Shown here: positions 54,001-62,771 of the stretch, piece by piece
How the letters are laid out: every line of letters starts with the position of its first letter
How positions within the stretch are numbered: position 1 is the first letter of the stretch
NCBI RefSeq assembly: GCF_003055625.1
Contig: NZ_CP028811.1
Coordinates: 3,400,208 to 3,464,207 of the forward strand
DNA length: 64,000 nt
Source: Flavobacterium magnum
GTDB lineage: Bacteria > Bacteroidota > Bacteroidia > Flavobacteriales > Flavobacteriaceae
Direction: 5' to 3'
Position numbers and translations under genes: made by a program
Notes under the pieces: model-generated
Told to the model about the DNA's origin: nothing
Databases searched by the model: none
What the model saw: the letters and a program-made list of their open reading frames with translations, nothing else

Positions 54001-56474
54001 CTTTGATCAGTAACCTGTCCAGCGCTACGATTATGGGCTGGATCAAATTAGATGAGTTCTTCGCGAGCGCGGGGGTGCTTTTCGGAAACTCGAATTTGTA
54101 CCTGAGCGTGGGAAGTGACAGAAAATTAAGCGCAGCCACACCGAACGTGAGCACTACATTCAGTTCAACGGCTCTGGATTTGAAAAGATGGTACCATGTC
54201 GCGGCGTCTTACAGTTCATCAGGAAGCCTGTTACTGTACTTAAATGGTAAATTGGTGTCGAGCGTTGCAGCCTCAGGTTCATTGCCGACAACCACTTCAA
54301 AGTTCACCATCGCTAAAACTTCCGGAGCCCTTACAAATTTCTTCAAAGGATATATTGATGAAATTCGTGTGTTCAACACCCAATTGACTGCAGACCAGAT
54401 CCAAAAAATGGTATATCAGGAAATCCAGCTTGGCGAAACCAACAAGGTTAAAGGAACGGTAATTACCACTAAGGAAATTGAATCGACAACTTGGGCAAGC
54501 CTGATCGGTTACTTCAGGATGGATAACTACAAGAATGATGTAATTGACGATTATACGATTGCCGGAATTGACGATGACAAGTCGAATACTGCATTCACAA
54601 GGATTTATAACGTAAAGTACCTTAAAACACAGAACGCGCCATTGCCATTCAAAACGAAACAGGCAGGAATTCTGGATAGCACAGCGCTGACCGATACAGA
54701 GAACTTCATTTATGGTCCCGACGTAGCCGCCAATGATTATTCAATTATTAAGGTGCAGCACGACGTGACGTTGGCAAACAATCTTACGGGAGTGGGCCTC
54801 ATCGTCGACGCCGGGAAGAAAATCACCGTAAACAGCGACAAGAAAATTGAAAACACCTGGTATTTAGATTTGCAGGGAACAATAGATTTGACCGGGAAAT
54901 CTCAGTTGATACAGGGTGCAAGCAGCGACCTGGCCACGACAACAACCGGTAAGATAGAGCGCGATCAGCAAGGAACAAAAAATCCATTTAATTACAATTA
55001 TTGGAGTTCGCCGGTGATTCCTTCAACGAATGGTGCAGGCGTAAGCACCTATACGGTTGATGGCGTAATGAAAGACGGGACCTCCGGCTCACCGGTAAAC
55101 CTGCAATGGATCAATGATCAGGATGCGCCGGGCACCACACCCGTAACGTTAAGTCGCGCCTGGATATATAAATACCAAAATCTTACCAATGCGTATGCGA
55201 GCTGGTCATATGTTGGTGAAACCGGAGCACTTTCTGCCGGCCAGGGATTTACCTTAAAGGGATCGAATGCCGCGGCATCCAACCAAAACTACGTTTTCGT
55301 AGGCAAACCGAACAACGGCGATATCACCAGCCCTATAGCCGCCAGCAACCTGAGCCTTGTAGGTAATCCATATCCTTCAGCACTGGATTCTGAGGCTTTT
55401 ATAAAAGACAACATAATCGGTGGCAATCCCGGGACAAGCGGCGCACTGGACAGTGCCCTGTATATCTGGATCCACGCCCCTGAGAATAACACGCACGTGT
55501 ACGCCAATTACAAGGGTGGCTATGCCACGCTCAACCTGGTAGGCGGTCTGCCTCCACAGGTTAAGGCATCCGGCACGGGCGGTACCGGCACCTCGACCTC
55601 ATACACGCCCGGAAGGTATATTCCTGTTGGACAGGGATTCTTTGTACAAGGGAGTACCACCGGTGGCTCGTTGAAATTTAAAAACAGCCAGCGTGCATTT
55701 ATCAAAGAAAACGAAAGCACCTCAAACGCCTTATTCAGGACAGCTCAGACAACAACTGACGAAGACACACCGACTCCGGCGACCTCAGCAGGCAAACCTA
55801 AAATCAGGATTGGTTTCGACAACAACGCTGAGATGCACCGTCAATTGCTGATCGGCTTTATGGGCAGCGATGCTACAGATGGTTTCGATATCGGTTACGA
55901 TGCCCTAAGCTTCGATGCGAATCCAAGCGATATGTACTTCAAGACAAATGATGGAAACCTGTTAATCCAAGGAGTAGGATACTTTCAGGATGCTGCAATT
56001 TACCCGTTGGGTGTTACTTCCGACACCGCTGCACCCGTGAAATTCAGCTTGGATGGCGTGGAAGAACTTGATGACAATCAGCCTATTTATATTTATGATT
56101 CACTTGACGATTCTTACCACAATTTAAGGGAGGGCAATTTTGAAACGGTGCTGGATGCCGGAACATTCGAACAGCGTTTCTCATTAAGGTTCTCGAATCC
56201 GCTTGGGGTGACAAATCCGGTAAACGAAAATCAAATCGGCGTGATCTTTACAAATAATGACCAGACGCTCAATATTAAGAATACGCTAAATTCGACTACA
56301 GTGGAATCTGCGGTCCTGTTTAATGTGCTGGGACAACAAATTTCCGCCTGGGATGTGAAAAACGAAAATCAGGAGAACATCCGCATTCCTGTTAAAAACA
56401 TCAGTGCCGGTACCTATATTGTTAAGGTCAAAACAACAACCGGGTCTGTTTCTAAAAAGATTATCGTGAGATAA
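51054..56474 (+). CDS. Large multidomain T9SS-secreted protein (glycine-rich, choice-of-anchor D, calcium repeats, LamG)
   Basis: 1806 aa. The start may be 51054 or the internal ATG at 51069, which gives a tidier signal peptide (MTFKKLLFLFSLLLSAAYSA). A glycine-rich head (about 30-235) precedes two choice-of-anchor D domains (near 241 and 364). Thrombospondin-type-3-like calcium repeats (DSDGDGITDNNDLDDDNDG near 487 and DLEGDGDADIFDLDDDNDG near 741) flank a beta-rich domain of about 230 residues. Further calcium motifs run to about 940, then a LamG-like domain (near 967), the shared C-terminal module (YWSSPV near 1316, GNPYPSALD, VGQGFFVQG) and a type A sorting signal ending SKKIIVR. It should be secreted by the type IX system and stabilised by calcium. 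It shares head and tail with the preceding protein. Confidence 0.87.
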   Translation: MENTTMTFKKLLFLFSLLLSAAYSAAQDNTATFNSDGTFTVPAGYTYNATIHVWGAGGRGGSRSGSNGAGGGGGGGAYSSSTIVLTAGTYNVTVGTGATTDIADGEDSSFSTLVIAKGGKTVGLNSATGGAGGQASAGTGTIKYSGGAGVSATSGVAFSGGGGASAGTANDGATGLTSTGGIALNGGGNGGAGRLVAVGSGNGTAGTTPGGGGGGALRNSAVTVSGGAGANGRVIVTWNNPEINIRGNGNNIATGDNSPSTSDNTDFGTVDYYSGTISKTFTIQNSGVGLLGIGNITFSGSGAADFSVTTQPTLPVAASGGSTTFTVTFDPSAVGTRTAIISIPNNDADENPYTFTITGNGGTPNMTISGNNTVISDNDNSPSTSDFTNLGAQYIFSGLLTRTYTIKNTGTATVVLGAVTIGGTNAVEFSASTPAATVAPGAEVTFTISFNPSGAGSRVGSFSIVTNVSGANPYNFSIAGTGNTYLDSDGDGITDNNDLDDDNDGVPDTLEESICKSVSSLTASTIFLNEDFGTGTTRVQISETTPSASTNYTFESGQTLYDDDYTVYYKIAGINQADPTNISDFSWYAWVKSDDHTPGDTNGRMAVFNASNNAGVFYENTINGILPNIDVSYSFWVMNLDNLDSAFSPSELPRKTPTIKVEFIDTSTNAVISGTTYTTPSITRCASGNSCTTSIWKNFTTTANLGSRTSFKIRLSNTSPGGFGNDLAMDDIVISQKYCDLEGDGDADIFDLDDDNDGIPDVVEAGFGAYSSGKSTMDLSNGTKWVDANTNGLNDLVVGQTPLDSDGDLIYDFMDLDSDNDGIFDIDEAQKDTFYTGGANAKYNGDADINGDGVDDSGADTDGDGIQDLNDEDPNVFGTGVVDATKRKAFPTDTNNDGKADYRDVKSNGSTFDIAGTLFASFDGNNDGKVDGTTDVDKDGIRDAIDNNTSTVNAAGYGSPRSFTDKKLLIDFDGRNDYGEGPALISNLSSATIMGWIKLDEFFASAGVLFGNSNLYLSVGSDRKLSAATPNVSTTFSSTALDLKRWYHVAASYSSSGSLLLYLNGKLVSSVAASGSLPTTTSKFTIAKTSGALTNFFKGYIDEIRVFNTQLTADQIQKMVYQEIQLGETNKVKGTVITTKEIESTTWASLIGYFRMDNYKNDVIDDYTIAGIDDDKSNTAFTRIYNVKYLKTQNAPLPFKTKQAGILDSTALTDTENFIYGPDVAANDYSIIKVQHDVTLANNLTGVGLIVDAGKKITVNSDKKIENTWYLDLQGTIDLTGKSQLIQGASSDLATTTTGKIERDQQGTKNPFNYNYWSSPVIPSTNGAGVSTYTVDGVMKDGTSGSPVNLQWINDQDAPGTTPVTLSRAWIYKYQNLTNAYASWSYVGETGALSAGQGFTLKGSNAAASNQNYVFVGKPNNGDITSPIAASNLSLVGNPYPSALDSEAFIKDNIIGGNPGTSGALDSALYIWIHAPENNTHVYANYKGGYATLNLVGGLPPQVKASGTGGTGTSTSYTPGRYIPVGQGFFVQGSTTGGSLKFKNSQRAFIKENESTSNALFRTAQTTTDEDTPTPATSAGKPKIRIGFDNNAEMHRQLLIGFMGSDATDGFDIGYDALSFDANPSDMYFKTNDGNLLIQGVGYFQDAAIYPLGVTSDTAAPVKFSLDGVEELDDNQPIYIYDSLDDSYHNLREGNFETVLDAGTFEQRFSLRFSNPLGVTNPVNENQIGVIFTNNDQTLNIKNTLNSTTVESAVLFNVLGQQISAWDVKNENQENIRIPVKNISAGTYIVKVKTTTGSVSKKIIVR

Positions 56475-56497
56475 GCATAAACCCCATCATATAAATA

Positions 56498-56530
56498 AGA
56501 AAGGCGTCCGGTATATTGGACGCCTTTTCT
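56498..56530 (+). terminator. Terminator of the 1806-aa protein gene
   Basis: AGAAAGGCGTCC pairs with GGACGCCTTTTCT (one extra T) and a T-rich tail, about 24 bp after the stop. Confidence 0.82.
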
Positions 56531-56601
56531 TATTAACTGATACCATAAACCCAATAAAATCAATATGTTAACCCCCATAAAAATACGTGGTTTTCGCCAT
56601 A

Positions 56602-56627
56602 CAACGAGAAAATATGCAACTCAACGA
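56602..56627. repeat. Two CAACGA direct repeats upstream of the small T9SS gene
   Basis: CAACGA at 56602-56607 and 56622-56627, 20 bp apart, the second within ACTCAACGAA, a 10-mer also found at 50972-50981 upstream of the neighbouring gene. A weak promoter (TAATTTTA, 56657-56664) would place them near -66 and -45. Confidence 0.4.
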
Positions 56628-56687
56628 AAAGAATTTTTAACATAATTTTTTAGGCCTAATTTTAGCAAAAATAAAACCTACTAAATC

Positions 56688-57470
56688 ATGAAAAACATCT
56701 ACACAAGCCTCAGCGCCCTATTCCTCGTCGGGATGCTGTTTGTGGCACCAAAGTCATTCGGACAGGATGACGACTTCACTGAAGAGACATTTACAAAACT
56801 CCGTTTGGGCTTCCATTCGCACAATAACTTTTATCGTCAAATCCTTATAGGCTTTGAAAACGACAATGCTACGGAAGGCATTGACCCCGGGTTTGATGCG
56901 ATCAACGTATTCAACCTTCCGAATGATTTCTATTTTTTATGTGGCACCACGGAACTCTTCATTCAGGGTGTCGGGTACTACGATACGAACGCGATTTACC
57001 CTTTGGGTGTACGTTCTAATTCCGTTGGCACCATTTCGATAAATATTGATGCGGCAGAATATTGGGATCCAACGCAGGAAGTCTACATTTATGATGCCGA
57101 CAACAACTCGTATTTCAACATCAAGAATGGTCCCTTCACCGCCTCAGTCGGCATTGGTACTTTCAATAACAGGTTCTCGCTGCGCTTTTCAACCCAGTCC
57201 ACTTTGGGAACGGGTGCTGTCGCCGACGCAAAGATTTCTGTCAATTACATCGCTTCTGACAAAGTGTTGGCACTTTCAAATCCTACGTCCAATAATGCAA
57301 CAACCGTTAGCCTGTATAATATTACCGGACAGAAGACAGTGACCTGGAACATCTCTGAAATGGACCAGACCAACATCAATCTTCCTGTCTCAGGGCTGAG
57401 TGCAGGAGTTTATATCGTCAACGTCGATACGCCGAACGGCAGAATCACCAAAAAAATATTACTGAAATAA
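56688..57470 (+). CDS. Small T9SS-secreted protein, stand-alone copy of the shared C-terminal module
   Basis: 260 aa. The signal peptide ends near PKSFGQDD (about 26). A single beta-rich domain (about 35-170; KLRLGFHSHNNFYRQILIGF, FIQGVGYYDTNAIYPLGV, NNRFSLRFS) comes next, and a type A sorting domain (about 185-260) ends KKILLK. The domain matches, segment by segment, the region just before the sorting signal in the 2358-aa and 1806-aa proteins. It is therefore a cargo of the type IX system with no head domain. It could be a minimal version, a remnant, or a partner of the larger ones. Complete reading frame with its own terminator. Confidence 0.85.
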   Translation: MKNIYTSLSALFLVGMLFVAPKSFGQDDDFTEETFTKLRLGFHSHNNFYRQILIGFENDNATEGIDPGFDAINVFNLPNDFYFLCGTTELFIQGVGYYDTNAIYPLGVRSNSVGTISINIDAAEYWDPTQEVYIYDADNNSYFNIKNGPFTASVGIGTFNNRFSLRFSTQSTLGTGAVADAKISVNYIASDKVLALSNPTSNNATTVSLYNITGQKTVTWNISEMDQTNINLPVSGLSAGVYIVNVDTPNGRITKKILLK

Positions 57471-57490
57471 AAATCAATCTGCATCTTTCG

Positions 57491-57520
57491 AAAAAGCTCC
57501 TCTACCTAAGGAGCTTTTTT
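57491..57520. terminator. Bidirectional terminator between the small T9SS gene and hisS
   Basis: AAAAAGCTCCT (57491-57501) pairs perfectly with AGGAGCTTTTT (57509-57519). T runs on both strands. The hisS stop codon overlaps the end of the stem. Confidence 0.85.
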
Positions 57521-58898
57521 ATTGCTCGTCCGTAAGCATCATTTCGAGTTGCGAAAAATCGACTGAATCCTGATGGCCGGTCGCTAGGTTTTTTAACGTG
57601 AACTTCCCCTCCTTTATCTCCTGGTCACCAACAATGACCACAAACGGAATCTGCCTTTTGTCCGCATGCTGGAACTGTTTGCCTACTTTAACATTGTCAG
57701 GATAAAGTTCCGTCCGCACGCCCGATTTCCGCAGGTTCATAATCGCTTTCATCGCATAGAGGGCCTCGGTTTCACCATAATTTACAAAAAGTGCTTTGGA
57801 TGTTGCTGTAACGGCTGCAGGGAACAATCCTAACGCCTCGACAACCAGATAGATCCGGTCCAGTCCAAAGGAAATGCCGACACCGCTCATGTCTTTGAGT
57901 CCGAAAATCCCGGTAAGGTCGTCATACCTGCCGCCGCCGCCGATAGATCCCATCGAAACGCCGTTCGGCGGCGCGACTTCAAAAATCGCTCCGGTGTAAT
58001 AGTTCAGTCCGCGGGCCAGCGTCACATCAAGGTCGAGAACGGACTTGTCCAATCCCAAAGCGGCAATTTTCTCACAAATAAAGCGAAGCTCATCAACGCC
58101 TTTCAGTCCTTCAGCTGAACCTGCGAGAAGGAGCCCGAGTTGATCCAACTTCTCTTCTATCGTTCCGGAGAACCCAAACAAAGGCTGTAGTTTTTCAATC
58201 GCTTCCGCAGAAATGCCCTTCTCTGTCATTTCCTTTTTAACGCCTTCCTCACCGATTTTATCCAGCTTATCGAGCGCCACGGTAAAATCAATCAGTTTAT
58301 CGCCGGCGCCGATGACGGCTGCGATTCCCGATAAGACCTTCCGATTGTTGATCTTAATGGTGACTCCTTCCAGGCCAAGCGTACTGAAAACGGAATCATA
58401 CAACTGCACCAATTCCACTTCCTGCCACAAACTCTTTGACCCAACCACATCGGCATCACATTGGTAAAACTCGCGGAAACGGCCTTTCTGGGGCCTGTCT
58501 GCGCGCCATACGGGTTGAATCTGGTATCTCTTGAAAGGAAATTCAATATCATTCTGATGCTGCACCACATACCGTGCAAACGGAACCGTGAGATCGTAGC
58601 GCAGTGCTTTTTCGGAAATCAACGGTGTGATCTGCCTTGAATTTTTATCGCTTAACGTTTCTACCGGAATCTTGTCAAGAAAATCACCGGAATTTAGAAT
58701 CTTAAAAATCAGCCGGTCGCCTTCTTCCCCATATTTTCCCATCAGGGTCTCCGCATTTTCAAATGAAGGCGTTTCAATCGGCTGGTAGCCAAAACGCTCG
58801 AAATTGGTCTTAATAATCCTGAAAATGTATTGTCGCTTTGCCACCTCTTCAGGGGAAAAATCTCTTGTCCCTTTCGGGATGCCCGGTTTTTGTGCCAT
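57519..58898 (-). CDS. hisS: Histidyl-tRNA synthetase
   Basis: 459 aa from the ATG at 58898 ([20 protein letters not shown]), the normal beginning for Bacteroidetes HisRS. The frame extends ten codons further upstream without conserved content. Class II core: motif 2 ([20 protein letters not shown] near 135), the histidine A loops (ARGLNYYTG and GGGGRYDDL) and motif 3 ([12 protein letters not shown]). The C-terminal anticodon-binding domain is present. It charges tRNA-His. It marks the return to core genes after the secreted-protein cluster. Confidence 0.96.
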   Translation of the reverse strand: MAQKPGIPKGTRDFSPEEVAKRQYIFRIIKTNFERFGYQPIETPSFENAETLMGKYGEEGDRLIFKILNSGDFLDKIPVETLSDKNSRQITPLISEKALRYDLTVPFARYVVQHQNDIEFPFKRYQIQPVWRADRPQKGRFREFYQCDADVVGSKSLWQEVELVQLYDSVFSTLGLEGVTIKINNRKVLSGIAAVIGAGDKLIDFTVALDKLDKIGEEGVKKEMTEKGISAEAIEKLQPLFGFSGTIEEKLDQLGLLLAGSAEGLKGVDELRFICEKIAALGLDKSVLDLDVTLARGLNYYTGAIFEVAPPNGVSMGSIGGGGRYDDLTGIFGLKDMSGVGISFGLDRIYLVVEALGLFPAAVTATSKALFVNYGETEALYAMKAIMNLRKSGVRTELYPDNVKVGKQFQHADKRQIPFVVIVGDQEIKEGKFTLKNLATGHQDSVDFSQLEMMLTDEQ

Positions 58899-58963
58899 GT
58901 ATGATAATATTGAGATGCTGAACTGCATACGAGGCGGTCGTCAGCCCCGTCATGTATTATAAT

Positions 58964-58971
58964 TAGATTTG
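58964..58971 (+). promoter_or_regulatory. -7 box for the permease gene
   Basis: TAGATTTG matches TAnnTTTG, 49 bp before the ATG at 59021. No -33 TTG at the normal distance. Confidence 0.42.
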
Positions 58972-59020
58972 CCAATGCAAACTTAAGCCAAAAATCGTAA
59001 TTTCGTAGCAAACCAGACCC

Positions 59021-60253
59021 ATGTTTAAACTCTTCCGGGAAAATATCAGGGTAGCTCTAGGCGCTATCCGAACCCAACTGCTCCGCACAATCCTTACGGT
59101 ATTGATTATTGCCATCGGGATCATGGCTTTGGTGGGAATCCTGACTGTGGTCGCTGCATTGGAAAACGAACTCACATCTAACTTTGCGTCGATGGGCGCC
59201 AATACATTCACGATCAGCCAATACGATTATTCCTCGCGCAGCAGCGAAGAAATCAAACCGCATCCTGCCATTACGTTCCAACAGGCTCGGAACTTTAAGG
59301 AGCGGTTCCGTTATCCGTTTTCGACCTGCTCTTTGTCTTTTTCGGCCACTTCTGCTGCCGAAGTACGGTACGAATCGGAAAAAACCGATCCTGAAATTAC
59401 CGTTATGGGCGTAGACAACCTGTTTATCACCAATTCAGGGCTCGAACTCCAGCTTGGGCGGGACTTCACCGGATTCGATATCGAAAACAACAATTACACC
59501 TGCATCCTCGGATCGGATTTTCTAAAAGGCCTGTTCCAAAATACCCAGCCCATCGGCAAGACGATTTCAATTCGCGGGGCAAAGTTCAAGGTAATAGGCG
59601 TATTGAAGGAACGCGGCTCGACGTTCGGCAACAGCCAGGATCTACGCGTCTTCATCCCGATACAGATTGCGCGCTCGCTGTTTTCAATGCCCAATACCAA
59701 CTACACCATCAGTGTCATGGCGGGTCGTAATGAACTGCTGGGTGCTGCGGTAGACAACGCCACAATCACGATGAGGGATGTGCGCAAGCTGAGTCCGGTA
59801 GAGGAAAACGACTTCGGCGTGGTACGCAGCGATGACCTGATCAACCGGGTCATGGAAATTTCGGTCTATCTCGACGGGGCCGCGTTCCTGATCAGCATCA
59901 TTACGATTTTTGGTTCATCGATTGCTTTGATGAACATCATGATTGTTTCGGTTACCGAACGCACGCGTGAAATCGGGGTCAGAAAAGCGCTGGGCGCCAA
60001 GAAAAATACCATTGCAATCCAGTTTTTCATAGAAACGCTGGTCATCGGTCAACTGGGGGGAATTGTAGGATCGATCATCGGGTTGCTGATCGGCTATGTG
60101 ATTTCATCGGTGATTGGCTTTGCCTTCGTGATACCCTGGGGTGCAATTGTCTGGGCATTTGTCGTAAGTTTCCTCGTAGCTATCGTTTCAGGCTTGTACC
60201 CGGCCATTAAGGCAGCTAAACTTGACCCGATTGAGGCGCTTCGCTACGAATAA
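59021..60253 (+). CDS. ABC transporter permease, MacB/FtsX type
   Basis: 410 aa with the MacB architecture: a first membrane helix (about 20-45), a periplasmic domain (about 46-280), then three helices (about 288-310, 340-365, 375-400) with the conserved [25 protein letters not shown] between the second and third helices. It ends in [20 protein letters not shown]. Such permeases pair with a separate ATPase for lipoprotein release, peptide export or envelope signalling. No ATPase gene is adjacent here, so its partner must be elsewhere. Substrate unknown. Confidence 0.9.
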   Translation: MFKLFRENIRVALGAIRTQLLRTILTVLIIAIGIMALVGILTVVAALENELTSNFASMGANTFTISQYDYSSRSSEEIKPHPAITFQQARNFKERFRYPFSTCSLSFSATSAAEVRYESEKTDPEITVMGVDNLFITNSGLELQLGRDFTGFDIENNNYTCILGSDFLKGLFQNTQPIGKTISIRGAKFKVIGVLKERGSTFGNSQDLRVFIPIQIARSLFSMPNTNYTISVMAGRNELLGAAVDNATITMRDVRKLSPVEENDFGVVRSDDLINRVMEISVYLDGAAFLISIITIFGSSIALMNIMIVSVTERTREIGVRKALGAKKNTIAIQFFIETLVIGQLGGIVGSIIGLLIGYVISSVIGFAFVIPWGAIVWAFVVSFLVAIVSGLYPAIKAAKLDPIEALRYE

Positions 60254-60255
60254 GT

Positions 60256-61098
60256 TCATAGTGTGGCGGCCAGCATGCGGTCATTTCCAAAGAAATCCTT
60301 ACGCAATTCAATATCCCTGTATCCCAGGGATTCAAGCAGCTGTGCCGTTTCGCTTCCCAGGTACTGGTTGATTTCAAAATACAACCTGCCGCGCGGACTC
60401 AGGCTGGTGCGCGACAACAACGCAATTTTACGATAAAATACAAGCGGATCGGCATCCGGAACAAACAACGCCAGGTGCGGCTCATGAGCCAACACGTTTT
60501 TGCGTATTTCGTGCTTCTCAAGTTCCCTTACATACGGCGGGTTGGAGACGATTACATCATAATTTCCGAAGAGGCTGTCAGTTTCGAGGATGTCAAGTTG
60601 TAACCAATGCACTTCGGCCTGGTTGATTTCGGCGTTTTTTTTCGCCAAAGCCAATGCGTGTCCGGAAACATCGATTGCCGAGACCTTTGCATGGCCGAGG
60701 TTTTTTGCCAAGGACACCGCGATACATCCACTTCCAGTCCCGATATCGAGTACGGCAAGGTTTTGTCTTTTGTTTTCCGAAACAATCCAGTCAACCAGCT
60801 CTTCAGTTTCCTGCCGGGGGATCAGTACATTTTCGTCGACAATAAAATCAAGGCCGTAAAAAGAGGTTTTACCCAACAGGTATTGAACAGGCTCCTCCTG
60901 TTCCAGCCTGCGGAGCAACAAATCCCATTCCGCTAACAGCGCAACGGGCATCTCGCGGCCAGGATCTAAGGCCAGGTCAATCCTCCGCAACCCGTTCAGC
61001 TGCTCCAGGATCAAATAGAAAAAACGCTCTGCTTCGTGTTTGTCGTACACCGGGGTCAGCGTTTCCAGAAATCCAGAGCGGTAATCGGTAATTTTCAA
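60256..61098 (-). CDS. prmC: Release-factor glutamine methyltransferase
   Basis: 280 aa if it starts at the TTG at 61098 (MKITDYRSGFLETLTPVYDK), the usual length and beginning. A TTG ten codons earlier (61128) overlaps the TAGGTTTG promoter box, so it cannot be in the transcript. S-adenosylmethionine motif DIGTGSGCIA near 118-127 and the NPPY catalytic motif at 186-189. PrmC methylates the GGQ glutamine of RF1 and RF2. It is divergent from ribD, with a very short shared promoter region. Confidence 0.92.
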   Translation of the reverse strand: MKITDYRSGFLETLTPVYDKHEAERFFYLILEQLNGLRRIDLALDPGREMPVALLAEWDLLLRRLEQEEPVQYLLGKTSFYGLDFIVDENVLIPRQETEELVDWIVSENKRQNLAVLDIGTGSGCIAVSLAKNLGHAKVSAIDVSGHALALAKKNAEINQAEVHWLQLDILETDSLFGNYDVIVSNPPYVRELEKHEIRKNVLAHEPHLALFVPDADPLVFYRKIALLSRTSLSPRGRLYFEINQYLGSETAQLLESLGYRDIELRKDFFGNDRMLAATL

Positions 61099-61125
61099 GG
61101 GAATTATTAGTAATGGTTCAGGGTA

Positions 61126-61133
61126 CAAACCTA
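61126..61133 (-). promoter_or_regulatory. -7 box for prmC
   Basis: Reverse-strand TAGGTTTG, an exact TAnnTTTG match 27 bp before the TTG start at 61098. Confidence 0.6.
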
Positions 61134-61147
61134 ATCAATTTTTGCCG

Positions 61148-61155
61148 TATTTTTG
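61148..61155 (+). promoter_or_regulatory. -7 box for ribD
   Basis: TATTTTTG matches TAnnTTTG and ends only 4 bp before the ATG at 61160, so the transcript may begin at or next to the start codon (leaderless). Confidence 0.55.
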
Positions 61156-61159
61156 TGTG

Positions 61160-62182
61160 ATGGCTACCCACGAAACATTCATGAAGCGCTGCCTTGAACT
61201 GGCGCAAAACGGACTCGGCACAACATTCCCCAATCCGTTGGTGGGCAGCGTTATTGTTCACAATGGCATAATCGTCGGCGAAGGCTGGCACCGCAAGGCA
61301 GGCGAACCGCACGCTGAAGTGCACGCGATACATTCCGTTAAAGACACTTCGTTACTGGAAAAGTCAACACTTTATGTAAACCTCGAACCCTGCAGCCATT
61401 TTGGAAAGACGCCGCCTTGCTGTGATTTGATTATTTCCCGGAGCATACCCGAAATCGTGGTCGGAATCAGCGATCCTTTTTCAAAAGTCGCCGGGGAAGG
61501 CATCCGCAAACTTGTGGCATCCGGAAAAAAAGTTACCGTAGGCATAATCGAAAAAGAATGTGCGGCCATTAACCGGAGGTTTTTCACCTTCCACAACAAA
61601 AAACGCCCCTACATTATCCTGAAGTGGGCCGAAACCGCGGACGGGTTTATCGCGCCTAAAACCAGGACTCAAAGCAGCCCCGTCTGGATAACCGGCGAAG
61701 CGTCGAGACAGCTGGTCCACAAATGGCGCAGCGAAGAACAAGCCATCCTGATCGGTACGCAAACGGCTGTTGACGACAACCCGACATTGACCACCCGTGA
61801 CTGGGCCGGGCGCAACCCGATCAGAATAGTTATCGACAGGCACCATCGAATTCCAAAAGAAAATCATATATTTGATAATCAGGCTGAAACCATCGTAATT
61901 ACTGAGGCCGACATTGATTTTACCCAAAATCCTGCGGCACAACTGGCGGACTTTCTTTACAAACGCCACATCCAGTCGGTGATCATAGAAGGCGGTACAA
62001 AAACGCTGCAGACATTCATAGATGCCGGGTACTGGGACGAAGCGAGGATCTTTAAAGGACAAATGTCATTCGGTGATGGGGTCCGGGCGCCTCAGGTTTT
62101 CGGTACAGTTTATGAAAGGCACGCCATTTCAGGCGACGAACTTTTAATGCTTATGAACAATGATCAATACAATTATTTTTGA
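61160..62182 (+). CDS. ribD: Bifunctional riboflavin deaminase/reductase RibD
   Basis: 340 aa from the ATG at 61160 (MATHETFMKRCLELAQNGLG). An upstream TTG in frame lies before the -7 box. The deaminase domain has the zinc site His51-Ala-Glu53, Cys78 (PCSHFGKTPPC) and Cys87. The reductase domain starts near KRPYIILKWAETADGF (about 149) and has VIIEGGTKTLQTFIDAG. It catalyses the second and third steps of riboflavin synthesis in the cytoplasm. The HAD hydrolase gene overlaps its last 23 bp in another frame, suggesting coupled expression. Confidence 0.95.
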   Translation: MATHETFMKRCLELAQNGLGTTFPNPLVGSVIVHNGIIVGEGWHRKAGEPHAEVHAIHSVKDTSLLEKSTLYVNLEPCSHFGKTPPCCDLIISRSIPEIVVGISDPFSKVAGEGIRKLVASGKKVTVGIIEKECAAINRRFFTFHNKKRPYIILKWAETADGFIAPKTRTQSSPVWITGEASRQLVHKWRSEEQAILIGTQTAVDDNPTLTTRDWAGRNPIRIVIDRHHRIPKENHIFDNQAETIVITEADIDFTQNPAAQLADFLYKRHIQSVIIEGGTKTLQTFIDAGYWDEARIFKGQMSFGDGVRAPQVFGTVYERHAISGDELLMLMNNDQYNYF

Positions 62183-62771
62183 TTTTGGTGATGTCCTCAT
62201 CAACCTTGACAAGGAAAAATCGCTGGCCGAATTTAAAAAATTGGGCTTAGACGGTCCCAACACGGCATTACTGAGGCTTAATGACGATTTTGAGCGCGGC
62301 AGGATTACCGAAGAGGCGTTCCTTCAAGGTTTCAAACAGCAGCTGCCCACTGCGACGATTGCGCAAATCAAAGCAGCGTGGAACAGCCTGATTGGGGATT
62401 TCCCCTTATATCGGCTGGAGTTCCTGCAACTGCTCGCAACCAAATACCGACTTTTCCTGCTGACGAACACCGACATCATCCATATGGAAAACTTCGAAAG
62501 CCAGGTTGGGATGTCATTTGCAAGTGATTTCTACCGTTGTTTTGAAAAAGTTTACTATTCCCACGAGATGGGCATGCGCAAGCCTGAAACGGCGGTCTTC
62601 AACTTCATTCTGAAAAAGCACGACCTTTCTCCGAAACGTACGCTGTTTGTTGACGACAAAAAAGAAAATACCGATGCCGCGGCCGCATTGGGCATTAATG
62701 TGTGGCACCTGCAGCCCGACGAGGATGTGGTGAATCTTTTCGATAAAAAATTCATGGCCATCAACGCATGA
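62160..62771 (+). CDS. HAD-family hydrolase (YihX-like phosphatase)
   Basis: 203 aa. Motif I IIFDFGDVLINLD (nucleophile Asp8), motif II LLTNTD near 100, motif III lysine in GMRKPE near 141 and motif IV FVDDKKENT near 162. The cap is helical, as in the YihX/sEH subgroup. A small-molecule phosphatase. Bacteria need an unspecific HAD enzyme to remove phosphate from the RibD product, so adjacency to ribD makes that role attractive, though it is inference. Its start overlaps ribD by 23 bp, and its stop overlaps the next ATG by 4 bp. Confidence 0.88.
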   Translation: MINTIIFDFGDVLINLDKEKSLAEFKKLGLDGPNTALLRLNDDFERGRITEEAFLQGFKQQLPTATIAQIKAAWNSLIGDFPLYRLEFLQLLATKYRLFLLTNTDIIHMENFESQVGMSFASDFYRCFEKVYYSHEMGMRKPETAVFNFILKKHDLSPKRTLFVDDKKENTDAAAALGINVWHLQPDEDVVNLFDKKFMAINA

